From Chelonoidis abingdonii (lineage: Eukaryota > Chordata > Testudines > Testudinidae): 64,000 bases of DNA. Under the pieces are notes generated by a model. That model was given only the letters and a program-made list of their open reading frames with translations, was not told the origin of the DNA and did no database searches. The translations under genes and the position numbers were made by a program. Location of the stretch: NCBI RefSeq assembly GCF_003597395.2, contig NC_133770.1, forward strand, positions 35,064,777 through 35,128,776, in the 5' to 3' direction. The stretch's first letter is position 1; each line of letters opens with the position of its first letter. Shown here piece after piece: positions 11,160-23,640 of this stretch.

Positions 11160-11890
11160 AGCACTTGTATAGCACCCATCTTCAAAATACTTTGCAAACA
11201 ATTATTGATTTTCACAACAGCGTTGCGAAGTAGATAATTTTCAGTTGATTTTTGGCTACAACAATCCAATTCAGATATATTTCCACATTTTGAGGGGCCT
11301 TATCTGAATTTCTTGCAACATAAGAAAAACAGAGAAAAGGGCAAGGTAGAAGTAGTGTAAAGAAGAACACTAGCCAGGAAAAGAAGTTCAACAAAAGTGA
11401 TACAGAGGAAACAGAGTTGGAAGGGAAACAAGATCTGCCAAAAATGAAAGGGGAGAAGACATGCCCTTCCCGTATAAAGGGAACGAAGAAAACAGGTTTC
11501 CCAGATTTGAAAATAAATTATGATAGCAGTCATGTTGTATTGTATTCAGATGCTAGTAATTAGACAGTAACTGCTTTAATTGGGATTCTAAAACACATGG
11601 CTAAATTTATTTTTAATTACCATTACTGAGTCATTAATTATGGAATGGAGAGCTGATCTGTTGTTTTTGCTTAAAGAATCAGAACTTGGTTGACTCTGGA
11701 ACTTGCCAAGAAATTTAAAAAAAGATAAAGGGACTTTAAGGTGTGTTTATGGTTCTCTATGGGAATCAAATCGAAAAATATATGCCATATTGCTGGACAA
11801 ACTTAGCTACACAGATATCAGCTGAAAGATGAGTTGAATAGTTTCACTTAAGAGGTTTTTTGCATTTTCCAGAGAGCATAGATGGGACTA
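11160..11890. other. No recognised feature
   Basis: AT-rich intronic sequence. Short ORFs on the minus strand (11212-11533) are hydrophobic by composition and have no recognisable domain. Confidence 0.5.
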
Positions 11891-11894
11891 TAAG

Positions 11895-12245
11895 TAGAGC
11901 TGGCCAGAAAACGAGAATTCTGTTCCATTTTGTGAAAAATTTTGACATTTGTTTTCATTCTACATCAGAATGAAACCGAATTTTTGAAAATTTTCATGAA
12001 AATGAGAATGAGAAACACCCATCTCAGAATAGCCAGTAGTCAGGGAATTCACCTGAGATATTAGAGAGCCAGGTCCAACTCTGCGTGTTTCAGAGCAGAG
12101 ACTTGAACCTGTCTTTTACACATCTCAGGTGAGTGTTTTAACCACTGGCTCTTTCTTTCTGTGAACCTGAGAAACTTTCATGACAAAAGTTTCATAGAAA
12201 CTAATACATTCTGCAAAAAATTTCAGGTGGAATGAATTGGCATTT
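11895..12245. mobile_element. MITE-like element with inverted tRNA-like halves
   Basis: Around 12025-12080 a tRNA-like half reads forward (CAGTAGTCAGGGAATTCACC ... GCCAGGTCCAACTCTG). Around 12090-12155 the same unit reads in reverse complement (CAGAGCAGAGACTTGAACC ... AACCACTGGCTC). AT-rich arms with TTTTCATTC/GAATGAA runs flank it. The result is a long imperfect hairpin. Confidence 0.5.
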
Positions 12246-12249
12246 TACA

Positions 12250-12625
12250 GTGGGAAAAAAATAGTTTGTGCAAAAGATATAGAGAAGAAAAAGAAGAAGC
12301 CTGTAAGACAAAGAAAAATTTTAAATGACCAAACTGGCCTTCTAAACACATTCATTGTTAGCAAGAAAAAAAAAGAGTCTCAGCAAACAGCAATAGCCTC
12401 CCAAATGGAGAGACTGGGTCACAGGTAGTTACTCTTATAAGAGAAAAAGGAATTAACAAATAGAGGGGGAAATGTAATGGGGAAAAAAGAAAAGGAAATG
12501 CATAAATAAAATGCACTGTAATAGCACAGTACCAAGGCCTTCCTTCCTTTTTAATGCAGAAATTTTTTAAACCGGTCTAGTATTTTTATGTCACTACATT
12601 CAATTTAATAATAAAATTTGTGTGG
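12250..12625. other. No recognised feature
   Basis: A-rich intronic sequence with poly-A and GAAAAA tracts; nothing nameable. Confidence 0.5.
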
Positions 12626-12630
12626 GTGAC

Positions 12631-13907
12631 TGTAGTCCGTTGGGGGGAGTGGCTCATCCCTTTCTGGGTCTGTGGGTGGACAATCCACCTCACTACGTCT
12701 CCAGGGGTCGCCTGATGTAGGGAATCAGCAAGGCGATGGAAGACGTGGGCTCGGGCCTGAGATCAGGGCCGAACAATGAACACGGTTACAGAGCCCCTGT
12801 CATAAACAGATAGCTAAGGGTTAATGTCTCTTTCACCTGGAAAGGGTTAACAAACAACACCTGACCAGAGGACCAATCAGGAAACAAGATACTTTCAAAT
12901 CTTGGTGGGGGAGAAGGGTCTTCCAGGGTAACCTAGGGAGGGAAATGGTTTATTTCCCTTTGTTGTGAGACTCAAGGAATCTGAGTCTTGGGATCCCCAG
13001 GAAGGTTTTTGGGGGACAGAGTGTACCAGACACTGGAATTTCTGGTTGGTGGCAGCACTACAGGATCTAAGCTGGTAATTAAGCTTAGAGAAATTCATGC
13101 TAGTATCTCATTTTCTGGACTCTATGGTTCAGATTTGGGAAAGAATACTATGACAGCCCCAGATCCTGGTCGGGGTGGGCAGCAAAGTTTCTGGCTCAGG
13201 CCTGTACTCGGGCTGGGCAGCAAATGGTCAGTTAGCCCTGGCCCTTGATCAGGTGAGGCAGTAGAGAGTCTAAGGGGCTCAGGCCTGCACTCATGCTGAG
13301 CAGCAAACAGTCAGGCCTCCTAGCTCTAGTGGAGGGCTGACAAGTGCAGGCTTCATCCCTAAGAGATGGGGAGACTGCCACCCACGGGTTGGGGTGGCAG
13401 GGGTGGATGCAGGCCCACCCACACCACTGCATCCTGGCCCAAGGCCCTAGCAGTGGCCGAACGGTCTGCCACTGGGTCAGCGGGGATCCTGACCCCAACA
13501 TGCTGACTCAGTCACTGTCAGCATTGCTGCCAGAGAGGGGTCGGCTACCCAAGGCGACTTCCTAACTCCCCCTCTCTGTAGAGGGTCATCCTGGTTGTCG
13601 GGGAAGGAGGCCTTAGTCAGTTTTTGCAGCTCCTCCGTGCTCGGGTCTGTAAATGGCCCTGGCGGTCCTGGCCAGTCCTCAGCTCCCTTGGAGTTTGCAG
13701 CAACTCTCAACTCGGGAGCTCAGAGGAGGCATCTAGCTCTTCCAGCGGCTGCCTCCCAACTGAGTTCTCTGGCATGCTTTTTGTACCTCCAGTCCTGCCC
13801 ACTAACTTCCGGCAGGAGGGTTGAGCATGGCGTGGCTCCGCCCACCATGGTTCAATGAGGGGCTTCTCCCCCTCTGGCTGCCCACAGACTCAATCTGCCT
13901 CACTACA
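12631..13907. mobile_element. Solo LTR family B, GC-rich, interrupted by a nested family A LTR
   Basis: It starts TGTAGTCCGTTGG and ends CACTACA, so the ends are inverted TGTAG/CTACA. It is flanked by GTGAC at 12626-12630 and GTGAC at 13908-13912, an exact 5-bp target duplication. Without the nested 358-bp LTR and its duplicated 5 bp it is about 914 bp. The long ORFs inside (13232-13858) are products of GC richness. Orientation is not certain. Confidence 0.8.
12798..13155 (+). mobile_element. Solo LTR family A, short form (358 bp), nested in LTR B
   Basis: It starts TGTCATAAACAGATAGC and ends ACTATGACA. It is flanked by GCCCC at 12793-12797 and GCCCC at 13156-13160. Compared with the copy at 8646 it lacks the middle of the LTR. 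Being inside LTR B, it is the younger insertion. Confidence 0.9.
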
Positions 13908-13912
13908 GTGAC

Positions 13913-15925
13913 TCTGTTGCTATTTGTGGAGATTTTGTTGTTTTGTTTTTGTTTACTAGGATCCTATATCATTTTATTTGTAGTAACAAGTGTAATTTAG
14001 AATATACCCATATGTCTTGTGAAGAGTAACAAAAACTTCTGTTTTTTGTATTAGAAATAAACTTCCTTTTTGTTTCCCCTCTCTTTATATCACTTTTTCC
14101 CAAAGTGGTTCTTTGATTATCCAATGCTCCAGTCTTAAAGATGTCATGTACGGCATGTAGATGCAGTGCAGTTTAATCACATCTTAGTATATATGCAGTT
14201 GTTCGAGAACTATGGCTGTAGAAGGTGCTTAAGCCATGCCCTTCTCTGTGTGTCTCTTTTTGTCATGTGTTTACTAGCTTACATTGCTGAGCAATTCCAT
14301 TATTTATCCCCAGAGGACACTTTTCCTCTTAGATTTTCATACATTATTATTGTAGCTTAGTTTTACTCATTAAATCCTTTTTTGACTTGTCTGAAACCAA
14401 ACTGTCTTTTTTTGGCTGCCCAACACTTATCCAGGCTCAGCTGCCTGCTAGCATCTCAGTGGCCTGTAGGGACACAAGGTCTTCCTAGTCCATCTCATGA
14501 AATTTCCTCCAAAGACCCACATCCACCTGTGCGCCAAGTAACTTGGATTCATTCAAACAAAATATCATAAGGTAGTTAGCTATAAGAGTGTTAAGGCTTT
14601 TATCCTCTTTCTGAGCCAACCACTATGACAAAACCACAAATAGGTAAATCTCATATTCTATCCCTTAGAACCAGTATTACGCATATATTCTATACAGTGC
14701 ATGTCATATCCCCAACTCTGCAGTTAGGATTTACAGGGGCCAACACAAAATGGAAAAGCACCACCTTGTTTTGTTTTTTTTTAAATTAACTCCATCTTTG
14801 CCCTCTGGTCTTTCGCCTCCACTTTTTTTCCCTCCCACTCCATCTTCCATTTATTTCCACTTGTTTGTTAATTTTTATACCAGATGAGGTGATAGATACG
14901 GACAGAATTGTGGGCAGTTAAAAGAGAGATGAGACTATTGGTAAGCACCAGGGGAGGAGTCACTTCTTTCTGGTTTTCCTAGATGTTAAAGAAAATGATG
15001 TACTGTATCACTTTCACTCAGTTCCTCAGTTTCAGTCAGCTCCTTAGTAAATCTATCTTTTCGCATAGATAGATAACAATGACAGTGACATATGGTTATG
15101 TGGACCAGCTAGAGCCACGCTTAGCAGGTTTGAGTCTTTATTGCAGTTTTAAAAAAGATATGCATAAACAAAATTTATTAATTATGTCAGTATTTTGCTG
15201 GCCATCTTCTTAACCATTCTTAGTAGGCCATATTAAGGATAATCCCTAGCCAACTAAGAGAAAGTCCACCCCTTCTACTCAATCCTCTTCTCAGAAAAAG
15301 CTGGGAAAAATAGATATGCCTTGCACTGTGCCCTGACATTAAACAAACTCTTCTAGACTAATGGGGGAGTTATGGATAATCACTAAGATTCACGTTTGGA
15401 AAAAGTCCTCACTAGACTTTCCAACTTTGTCTTCAGTGTATTGGATTCATATCTTGGATCCCTGAAAATGGCACCTTCTTATTCCAAGAACCCAGGCAAA
15501 TTAGGAGAGACTTGTGATAGTGGTCACTTACCCACAGTCCCTCATTTGAGATCTCAAATCAGGGTGATGCAATCCTTTTTCCATTAAAAGCTTGCTCGGT
15601 AAATTTACGGTCCTATATCCCAAACTACACAGTTACTTTAGATTTCTTTAATCATTTTGAAATTTGGGCTTCAGATGCTCTTTATGCTTAGCTTGCTTTC
15701 TACCCTTGGAATCTTTTTTTGGAGGAGCAACCTTCTTGGTCATTGCAATTGTAATTTAATTGGCAGTATTCAACTGGCTGGGGGCCAGCCCTTTCAGTTT
15801 CAACCACTCTGTTAGCTGGTATTTTTTTACCTTTTGGTTTTGATGAAGCAATGCCTAGAGGCAGGATTCTCTCCAACAGTGTCCAGATCCCCAACATACA
15901 CATCTAGGCATGTTAAGACAAAGCA
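13913..15925. other. No firmly recognised feature
   Basis: Mixed AT-rich sequence. A minus-strand stretch at about 15660-15903 gives a lysine-rich, stop-interrupted frame that could be a decayed retrocopy, but I cannot name it. Nothing else stands out. Confidence 0.4.
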
Positions 15926-15929
15926 TCAA

Positions 15930-16690
15930 AAATTGACCTCAAATACTGGGATAAAACAGATAGAAGTTGTCTCTTATAGTAACCAGGGCCCAAACCATTT
16001 GGAGTTTTATATATCAAAACAAGCACCTCAAATGAACTAGAAGCCAGCACATTCTCTGGATGTAATATGTCCCTGTGTGGAATACTACGAGGGCAGTCAC
16101 ATTCTGCACTGGCTGTTTGTTTCTAATTGGTCTTCAAATATATCCCAAATTAAGAGTGCATTACAGTAATCCAGACTGAGGGTGACAATGGAATAGGCTA
16201 CTATCTAAATTGCATCTGAAATAAATGATCACAACCTTCTTATCAAATGTAGCTGGATAAAAAGTACCCCAGACCACTTATTTTATTAACACATTTAGAA
16301 GCAGCTAAGTATCTAACAAGCTCTCCAGTATGCAAACCTGATTAATGAGAGGTTGATAAACTCCCTTGTTTCAAGGGCTCAGATATTACTTCTGTCTATT
16401 CTTCTGATTGTTCCTCCTCACCCTCCCCCCCCGTCTCCTTCCGCTTTAACTCCCAGGCATGGCAAAGTTTTAGGAAAGACAATCAGCTGCACAGTCCAAG
16501 TCTGATGGAACAGAGATATAGATATGAGTGTCAGCTGCATGTTGAAAGCACCACGAGCCACGCTGCTTTTTATCTTCCCTAATACTCTCATTACTGTACA
16601 GGTTGAGGAGAATAGGTGACAGAATAGACACTCGTGGTACCCAGCATGACAGAGGTCTCAGGAGAAAATAAGCAATTGCCCCCATTATAC
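15930..16690 (-). mobile_element. L2-like LINE reverse transcriptase remnant
   Basis: On the minus strand 16470-16685 encodes VSILSPILLNLYSNES then HAADTHIYISVPSDLDCAAD. This is a decayed L2 palm in which the YADDTQ box has become HAADTH (about 16512-16541). The following sequence to about 15930 matches the order of the LINE's 3' half (GTAATCCAGACTGAGGGTGA on the + strand). Stops are frequent. Confidence 0.65.
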
Positions 16691-16694
16691 CCTG

Positions 16695-17270
16695 TGGTTC
16701 TACTCAGAGAGAGAATAACAAAACAGTTTTTTGATGGATCATTCTCCCCTCCCAACGCCATTCTCCCCCTGCATAAAGTATGGCAACAGTTGTAATCCAC
16801 TGGTTTCGTGGTTTTCTAGCATGTATGTCATTGTTGTCATTGAGACATATCATGTCTGCCAGTACCAAGTTGTTAATTTGCAATTAAACAATAGTAATTT
16901 GGTATATCTTACAGATTTGTAGGGAAGTGTGAACATTATGGAATTTATGATTTTTATCATGCTTGTGATTTTCCAGTGGCCTTGGATATATTAGTCTGTA
17001 TTTTTTATGTGCTGCCAGGCTGTAGGCCCCAGAACATCCAGGAAATGGGGCAGGGAATTATTCCATAACTCAGTTCTATTTGTCCATAACTCATCTCTAA
17101 CAAGCTCCTGCTTGACCTGTGTTTTATAAACGAAAACGAAAAGTTGGAACTAAAACTTAAGCCAAAACAAAACTGAACATCTAGGGGCTCACTAGTTTAC
17201 AAAACTGTTCTGCTGAACATATTATACATATAGGGCCCTTAGTTTTCAGTTTTTATTTTATTTATTTTTT
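16695..17270. other. No recognised feature
   Basis: AT-rich intronic sequence directly left of an LTR. Confidence 0.5.
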
Positions 17271-17276
17271 TCTGGG

Positions 17277-18400
17277 TGTCATAAATAGATAGGTAAGGTA
17301 AGGGTTAAGTTTCTTTTACCTGGAAAGGGTAACCAAACACCTGACCAGAGGACCAATCAGAGAACTGGATTGTTTAAAGTCAGGGGCGTGAATTTGTATA
17401 CTCGGGGTCTTTTTTGTTTTCTCGGCTGTGAGTAAACAAGGTTTCCTCCTAACTCCTTTCTTATTTCAAAATTATACCAAAAGTCTGTGAGTACAAAGGA
17501 ACCCCAAAGCAATTCGGCTATGAGGAGCTTTGTTTGTACGAATAGATGTGATGGGCTGTGTCTTTTTTGTTTTCTCGGCTGTTGAGAAAAGCTTTCTCCT
17601 AACTGCATCTTATCTCAAGTTTCTCCTACACATCTGTGAGTACAAAGGAACCCCAAGCAATTCGGCTATGAGGAGCTTTGGGTTGTATTTACATGTATGT
17701 GGATTGGTTGGACTGGTTTAATCGGCTATTTCTTTTAAATCAGACTGTTTCTTCATATTTTCTATTAAGCAAGAGCCTGTATTGAGTTTCTTAATGCAAG
17801 ATTATTGTTTTATATTTTCTTTCTGTTTTTTCTATAAAGTTTTCTTTTAAACCTTGTGAAAGTTTCTTTCCTAGTGAGGCAGAGGGGGGGAGGAAACGCC
17901 CAAACTCGGTGCCTCACCTCCCTATTGTCCCAAGGCGGGAAAGGCATATAGGTACAAAGGAGGGGGAATTTCTTTGTTAAGCTGACTAGGTAAATACCTA
18001 GCCTCGGGGAAACTAGATTGCTTCTCCGTTGTATTCAAGGAGTGAAGCACAGCATCAACCGGCTAACCAGGAAAGGGGGGGAAGCTGGAGAGGAGGGAGA
18101 GAGAGATCCAGGTTCTGGGTCTTGGGGTCCCCAAAGGAAGAGTTGGGGACACCAGCCAGAGGAAAGGGGGGGTCAGGCTCTCTAAAACAAAAATTCCTGA
18201 CATGTGGCAGCGAGAATATCCAAGCTGGTAGTGAGCTTGGGGGAGTTTCAGGTAAGCCCCCCAAATTCTCTAAAACAAATTCCTGATCTGGTGGCAGCGA
18301 GAATATCCAAGCTGGTAGTGAGCTTGGGGGAGTTTCAGGTAAGCCCCCCAAATTTAGGACGCAAAAGTCCAGGTCTGGGACAGGAGGCTAATTTACCACA
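17277..18400 (+). mobile_element. Solo LTR family A, long form (1,124 bp) with internal tandem duplications
   Basis: It starts TGTCATAAATAGATAGG and ends TTTACCACA. It is flanked by CTGGG at 17272-17276 and CTGGG at 18401-18405, an exact 5-bp target duplication. Two internal segments are tandemly doubled: about 17406-17560 with 17561-17690 (TTTTGTTTTCTCGGCTGT ... AATTCGGCTATGAGGAGC), and 18179-18266 with 18267-18353 (GTGGCAGCGAGAATATCC ... GAGTTTCAGGTAAGC). Confidence 0.85.
18179..18353 (+). repeat. 88-bp tandem duplication inside LTR A
   Basis: Two units each start TCTCTAAAAC and run through CAAGCTGGTAGTGAGCTTGG to CCCCCCAAAT. They differ by small indels. The pair sits near the 3' end of the LTR and is not seen in the copies at 8646 or 12798. 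Confidence 0.85.
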
Positions 18401-18405
18401 CTGGG

Positions 18406-19690
18406 CATTTATCTGTGTTTACTACTACAACAACAAAAACAGGTGAAAATTGATGGAATTCAATGTGTTTTGCTGCAGCCCTGATTCTATGGAATGAGCT
18501 GGGGAAGGCCTCTGGAGCCTCATTTCTGGTAGAGGCCTCAATGTGGATCTGTTTAGGTCCTGAGGAGTCTGCAGGGTTGGTGGATAGGCTCCATGGACTG
18601 CCCCAAATGTAACAATTGTGGAGAAATTTTATGGAAAGGAAACCTCACAGAGATGTCCTCACCATTATCTTCCTTCCCCCCATCAGTTTTCTCAGAGAAG
18701 GAGCAGTCAGGCCTATGGATACCAAATTTATATATGCTGATCATATCATTTTCCAATATATATGGCTTTGTATACATTTTGTTAAGTTTTTAAGCAGATT
18801 TTACTGTACAGTCTAGAACTCTAACAAATCATTCCATTTAACCCTTTAAAAAGTGAAAACAAAGGAAAGACAAACTTTGAAGCAGATTTTATTTTAAGGT
18901 AAGATTTTTTGTGCGTGGCCATTTTTTATAGTATTGTAATTCTCAACTGTGTGACGTGTGCCTTAATATTGAGCTTTTAATTACTGTACTGACGCTGGCT
19001 GGAAAATGTTTTATTAGCATAGCACACACCCTGTTTTAGAATTTATATTTTATTTTCATCTAGTTTGTGGATACTTATACTGTATCATTATATAAGAAGA
19101 GATACACATTTTAAACAAAATCTGCATTTAATCTAAAGTCTTAAACTTGATTGTTGAAGTGCCAGTAGAATTCAGTTTGCATACAACACATGATTTTGTG
19201 TAAGTTTAATGGGACACTAACTATTTCCATGCTTGTTAAAATCTATGCTGTATGACTTGTGTAATGATAACTACAAGAAAGAGAAATATTTATTGTGGTC
19301 ACCAGTAGTATTACTTATGCGGCAGAACTAATGTTTTGGGACATGAAAAATATTTTATTGGGGTTTTGCTTGAAAAATATATAGTAAGCTGTGTTTTTCA
19401 TATTCTGTTTTATTTAATATGGGAGAATAAGAACTTTTTTAAAATACTTGGAACATACCAAATGTCTTATGTCAACCATTACATATGTAATAGATAACCA
19501 TAACATGAATTATTGCATGATGAGTTAAAGTATAGTTACAGTTTACCGAGTGTATTCCTTAAAGGAAAAGACATCACTAGGAGTGCTAGACACACATTCC
19601 TTACATGTGCATAAAGAAATGAAATGGCATGTATCTTTAAACATCTGTCCTTGCACACCTTGTTATAAAGCAAAGCAAATTTAGAAAGTA
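18406..19690. other. No recognised feature
   Basis: AT-rich intronic sequence. The 66- and 74-codon ORFs around 18553-18816 show no domain. Confidence 0.5.
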
Positions 19691-19698
19691 TCTATAAC

Positions 19699-20110
19699 AT
19701 AGGCGCCGACTCTGTGCTCTGGGGCTGGAGCACCCATGGGGAAAAATTGGTGGGTGCTCTGCACCCACAGCAGCTCCCCGCCCCAGCTCACCTCTGCCTC
19801 CTCCCCTGAGTGCGCCTTCCCCGCTTCTCCTCCCAGTGCTTGCTGCCGCAAAACATCTGTTTCACGGTGAAACAAGCTGTTGGAGGGAGTGGGGAGGAGC
19901 AGGAACGTGGTGTGCTCAGGGGAGGAGGCAGGGAAGAGGCAGGGCCAGGGCGGGGATTTGGGGAAGGGGTCCAGTAGGGGCAGGGAGGGGGCAGAGTTGG
20001 GGCGGAGACTTTGGGGAAAGGGTTGAAATGGGGGCGGGGTGGGGCAGGGGTGGTCGGGGAGAGCAGGGGCGGGAGCATTCACCGGTGTCAGGAGAAGTTG
20101 GCGCCTACGA
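19699..20110. mobile_element. hAT-type MITE, GC-rich, 412 bp
   Basis: Exact 8-bp target duplications TCTATAAC lie at 19691-19698 and 20111-20118. The ends are inverted: ATAGGCGCCGAC at the left and GTTGGCGCCTACGA at the right. The interior is purine-rich on the + strand (GGGGAGGGGC-type runs), which produces a spurious 159-codon proline-rich ORF on the minus strand. Confidence 0.9.
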
Positions 20111-20118
20111 TCTATAAC

Positions 20119-20583
20119 CTGAGCTATGGTATTAAGATTATATATTTTGTAAAAAGACAACTGTTAGCCTTTTTAAACTCTCAGACTACAGTGTTTGCTG
20201 TAGTTTTGGGCTTTTCTGTTATTTAGACAGGCCAGCTATATGATATGTCAGAGGAAAAAAATCACTTCTCTAGGAAAGCTGCTGAAAATATTACATAGTA
20301 CTTTGGTATGGAATGTACTGAGTTCAGTAGGTTTACCTAATACTTAAAGTTAGGCACATGCTTAATTACCTTGTGGAATCAGAACCATAGTAATGATTAA
20401 ACAAACAATCAGGTTTATTTTTAGAGAGACAAGGTGGGAGAGATTGTTACCCTGAAATATGGATTTTGGAATGCCCCTATAATAACCTGCCTATTGTCCC
20501 CTTAGTCTGTCCTTGAGGTATATATTTCTGAGGTTGTTAAGGAAACACTAAAGGACACTGATATAACCTTCTGATAAGGTAAT
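20119..20583. other. No recognised feature
   Basis: AT-rich intronic sequence between a MITE and a probable LTR. Confidence 0.5.
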
Positions 20584-21505
20584 TGACACAGGCAGTATTC
20601 TTTCCAAAACAAAATATCTTTTATTAAAGTGTAACTTTAGCGCCTTTGTGGCAAAGATGGAGTCTGCTCTGCAGGCAGCTCTCGCCAAGAGAAGGTGTGC
20701 GCAGGAATGCAGCAGGGAAAGTCCCTCCCACTCCAGGGTCACCGGTTCCAAACCCCCCAGAGTAAACACACACTGGAAAAGTATAATGAACGTAGGAAAG
20801 GAAAATATTTATTTACAGAGGGATGAAAGGAGAAAAACGGGGAAATATAGGGGGAGCGGTAAAACAAGGTTGCATTCAACTCAAGGCCCCACAGGCCCAG
20901 TGGTACAGTCTGAAAGGGCAGACACTGAGCAATGTGTCTGCACAAGAGTTAAGGAGTCCTGGGCAAAGTTCCAGTCCAGTGAGTCTTGGGTGCTCCTGGT
21001 TGTCTTTGGTGTCAGCAGACTTTCGCCAACAAACCCCTCCGGTGCCCTCTTGTGCCACTCTCTGCAAAGTCACAAAGAATGACAACCTCCCCACTTAACT
21101 AGCTAACAGCCTCCCTCCTTATTCCCAATGCAAAGTCACAAGCCCCAGTACTCATAGCCCCATGCAGCTCCGGGCAGTAGTGATACTGGGTCCAGCTCTG
21201 GTTTGTTCTTCTCAGGTGATTCCTCGCTGGCACAGTGCTCCTCCTGGCTCCTGTCTTGGGGTGTCCCCAGTTGGTCACTCTGTCCCTCCCAGGTTTCAGG
21301 CAGGTTCTTGGCTGCTTCACTCTGTGAGGCCTGCTTGATGCAGCCCTTCTGTTTGGAGCTCCTGACACACCCTGCTGCTCTCCGCCTTAGGAAAAAGATT
21401 TAAAGAGACCATGCTTTCTAAACCCCAAAGGGGTTACAAAAGTAACTAATAATCCCTAATACAGTATAATCTAAAAATCCTAAACAAGGCACAAAATCCC
21501 TGACA
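20584..21505 (-). mobile_element. Probable solo LTR, reverse oriented (about 922 bp)
   Basis: On the minus strand it would start TGTCAGGGATTTTG and end CCTGTGTCA. Two polyadenylation-type signals (TAAATAAATATTTTCC near 20805 and TTTAATAAAAGA near 20615) lie towards the minus-strand 3' end. The 5-bp flanks (GTAAT and CCAAT on the + strand) agree at only three positions, so the boundaries are tentative. Confidence 0.45.
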
Positions 21506-21840
21506 CCAATCCCTTATTGCAAGTTAAAGAGCATTCAGACTACCATAACATATAGTTTAAATCAGTGGTTCTCAAACTTTTTGTATTGGTGACCCCTTTC
21601 GAACACCAAGCCTCTGAGTGAGACCCCCCTTAGAAATTAAAAGCACATTTTTGATATTTAACACTATGTTAAATACTAAATTTAAACCCTATTGCTTAAA
21701 GTGAATTTACCTTTTCTCACTGCTTTTAAATTAAGACTAAAACACATTTTTATCGAATTAAATATAAGTGGAAAAGTTATTTTTAAGTAGAATTTTATTT
21801 TAATACTTGACAGCAAATAATGACGTGAAGCACCCAAAAA

Positions 21841-23640
21841 TCAGTGAGATGGATGATGCTGTTTATTTGACACAAGAAGTTTTATTCTTAGTGTTGTTTT
21901 AGAAAGGGCGCATCTGATGTCATCCTTCACATCACGCTGGTTTTGAGATGTCGTCTTTATTGTGAGAAGGCTGGAGAATCTACTGTTGCATTTGTAGGTA
22001 GTGGGAAATGGCAGAAGGACTCTCAGGGCCATTTCAGACACCAGTGAGTAGTCGCTTGCAACTGAGCACCAGAACTGGTTTGGAGGCAGCTGTGCGAATT
22101 TTGCTTTCACTTCATCATCATTGATCATGTCAATAAACTGTTCCTGTACGTGAATATCGTCAGTAGGTAACTGCTCAGCTGTCACACTGAAAGGGTTCTT
22201 CACCAGGGAATGAAATGCTTCTGGTAGCACTGGGAGTAGTGTGAGAATGCTTCATGAAGGGCTCTCAAATATTCACTGATCGCTGACTTGAAAGCACTAT
22301 TAATGTTAACTTCCTCCTCCTTGCTGAATGAGGATAGTGTCGGAAACATGCCATATCTGTGTGCGTCCAGCTTCCTACACCACAGATCCAGCTTCATCTG
22401 GAAGTCTTTGATTTTATTAGTCAGGTCTATTAATGTTGAACGTTTTCGCTGAAATGACAGATTGAGATCATTAAGGCTACCAAAGATATCAATTAGGTAT
22501 GCCAAGCAGAGAAGCCATTTCTTGTCACTGAACATTTTGTTCAGCTCTTGTTTCTGTTTTCGCAGGAGAAACCCTGCCATCTCTTCACAAAGTATAAAAA
22601 CGCGCTTTAATGCACATCCCTAGAAAGCCATTGGACTTGAGTGTGGAAAAGCAAAACTTCATATTTACCACGCATTTCATTGCAGAGCTTTCAAAAGAGA
22701 CAACTATTCAGCTCATGAGCTTTAGTGTAGTTCATTGCTTGTATAACAACATCCACCACAGCATTAAGGCATATTGGCAATGTCTTTGCAGGTAAGACTT
22801 GACGATGGATTCCACAATGAGTGACAATCACATTAGGTGAGACACACTTTACCTTCTGCTGAAAGACAGACCGTGCACTCATCATTGCTGGACCACCATG
22901 AAGATTTTTCCACTCAATGCCATTGCTTTCGAAAAAGGCATTCACCTTATTGAAAATGGCCTGTGCTGTTGTGGTTGTTGCAGGTTGTTCACAGAATGAG
23001 AACTCATCCTTAACATCCCCGGCGTTAACATAGCGTATGAATGCTATCAGTTGTGTGCGGTGAGTAAGATAAGTAGTTTCATCAAGTTGCAGGCTGAACA
23101 TACTGAAAGCAGAATGTGTAATTTTGTGCACAACTCGTTTTTTGATATCTTCAGACATCTCACATATTCTGCATTTCACAGTATCATTAGACATGGAAAG
23201 CATATTCAGTTTTTTGGCCGTATCATTGCCAACCATAAGTGCCACAATATTTTCACATGCTGGCAGAATAAGCTCCTCACCAACTGTATGTGGCGTTTTG
23301 GTACGGGCAATTCATAGTGACACAACATAAGAGGCCTCCACAGCTGAGGACGTTTGCTGTCGGAAACTTCCATCAGCATCAAGCCTAGCCTTCTTTGTTG
23401 CTTCTTCTCTGCGTTTGAAAAAATCCACGTTTTGATTCTTATGCTCTGGATGTTTAGTTTCAAAATGTTGCTGCAGTTTGGATGGGTTCATTGACTCAGC
23501 AGACAAAACTTCACAGCAGATGACACATTGCGGTTTTTCAATTCCAGAGGTGGTGATACTGGTAAAACCGAGTTTAATGTAAGACTCAAGATACTCTCAT
23601 TTTTTAGCGGTTTTAGCAGTACAAGTGGCCATTATTTTCA
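21841..23640 (-). pseudogene. hAT (BED-finger) transposase pseudogene
   Basis: The minus-strand start near 23631 gives MATCTAKTAKK, then a stop. A BED-type zinc finger follows (CVICC ... LQQHFETKH, about 23450-23535). Next come MVGNDTAKKLNMLSMSNDTV, LQLDETTYLTHRTQLIAFIR and the long middle domain (22691-23245). The C-terminal part holds QLPPNQFWCSVASDYSLVS (21841-22230), the hAT dimerisation-type end. At least two in-frame stops and several frame changes make it non-functional. The organisation resembles the ZBED5/Charlie-like group. Confidence 0.8.

Noticed and set aside
19681..20160. 159-codon minus-strand proline-rich ORF
   Set aside because: It coincides with the GC-rich MITE 19699-20110 and has no domain.
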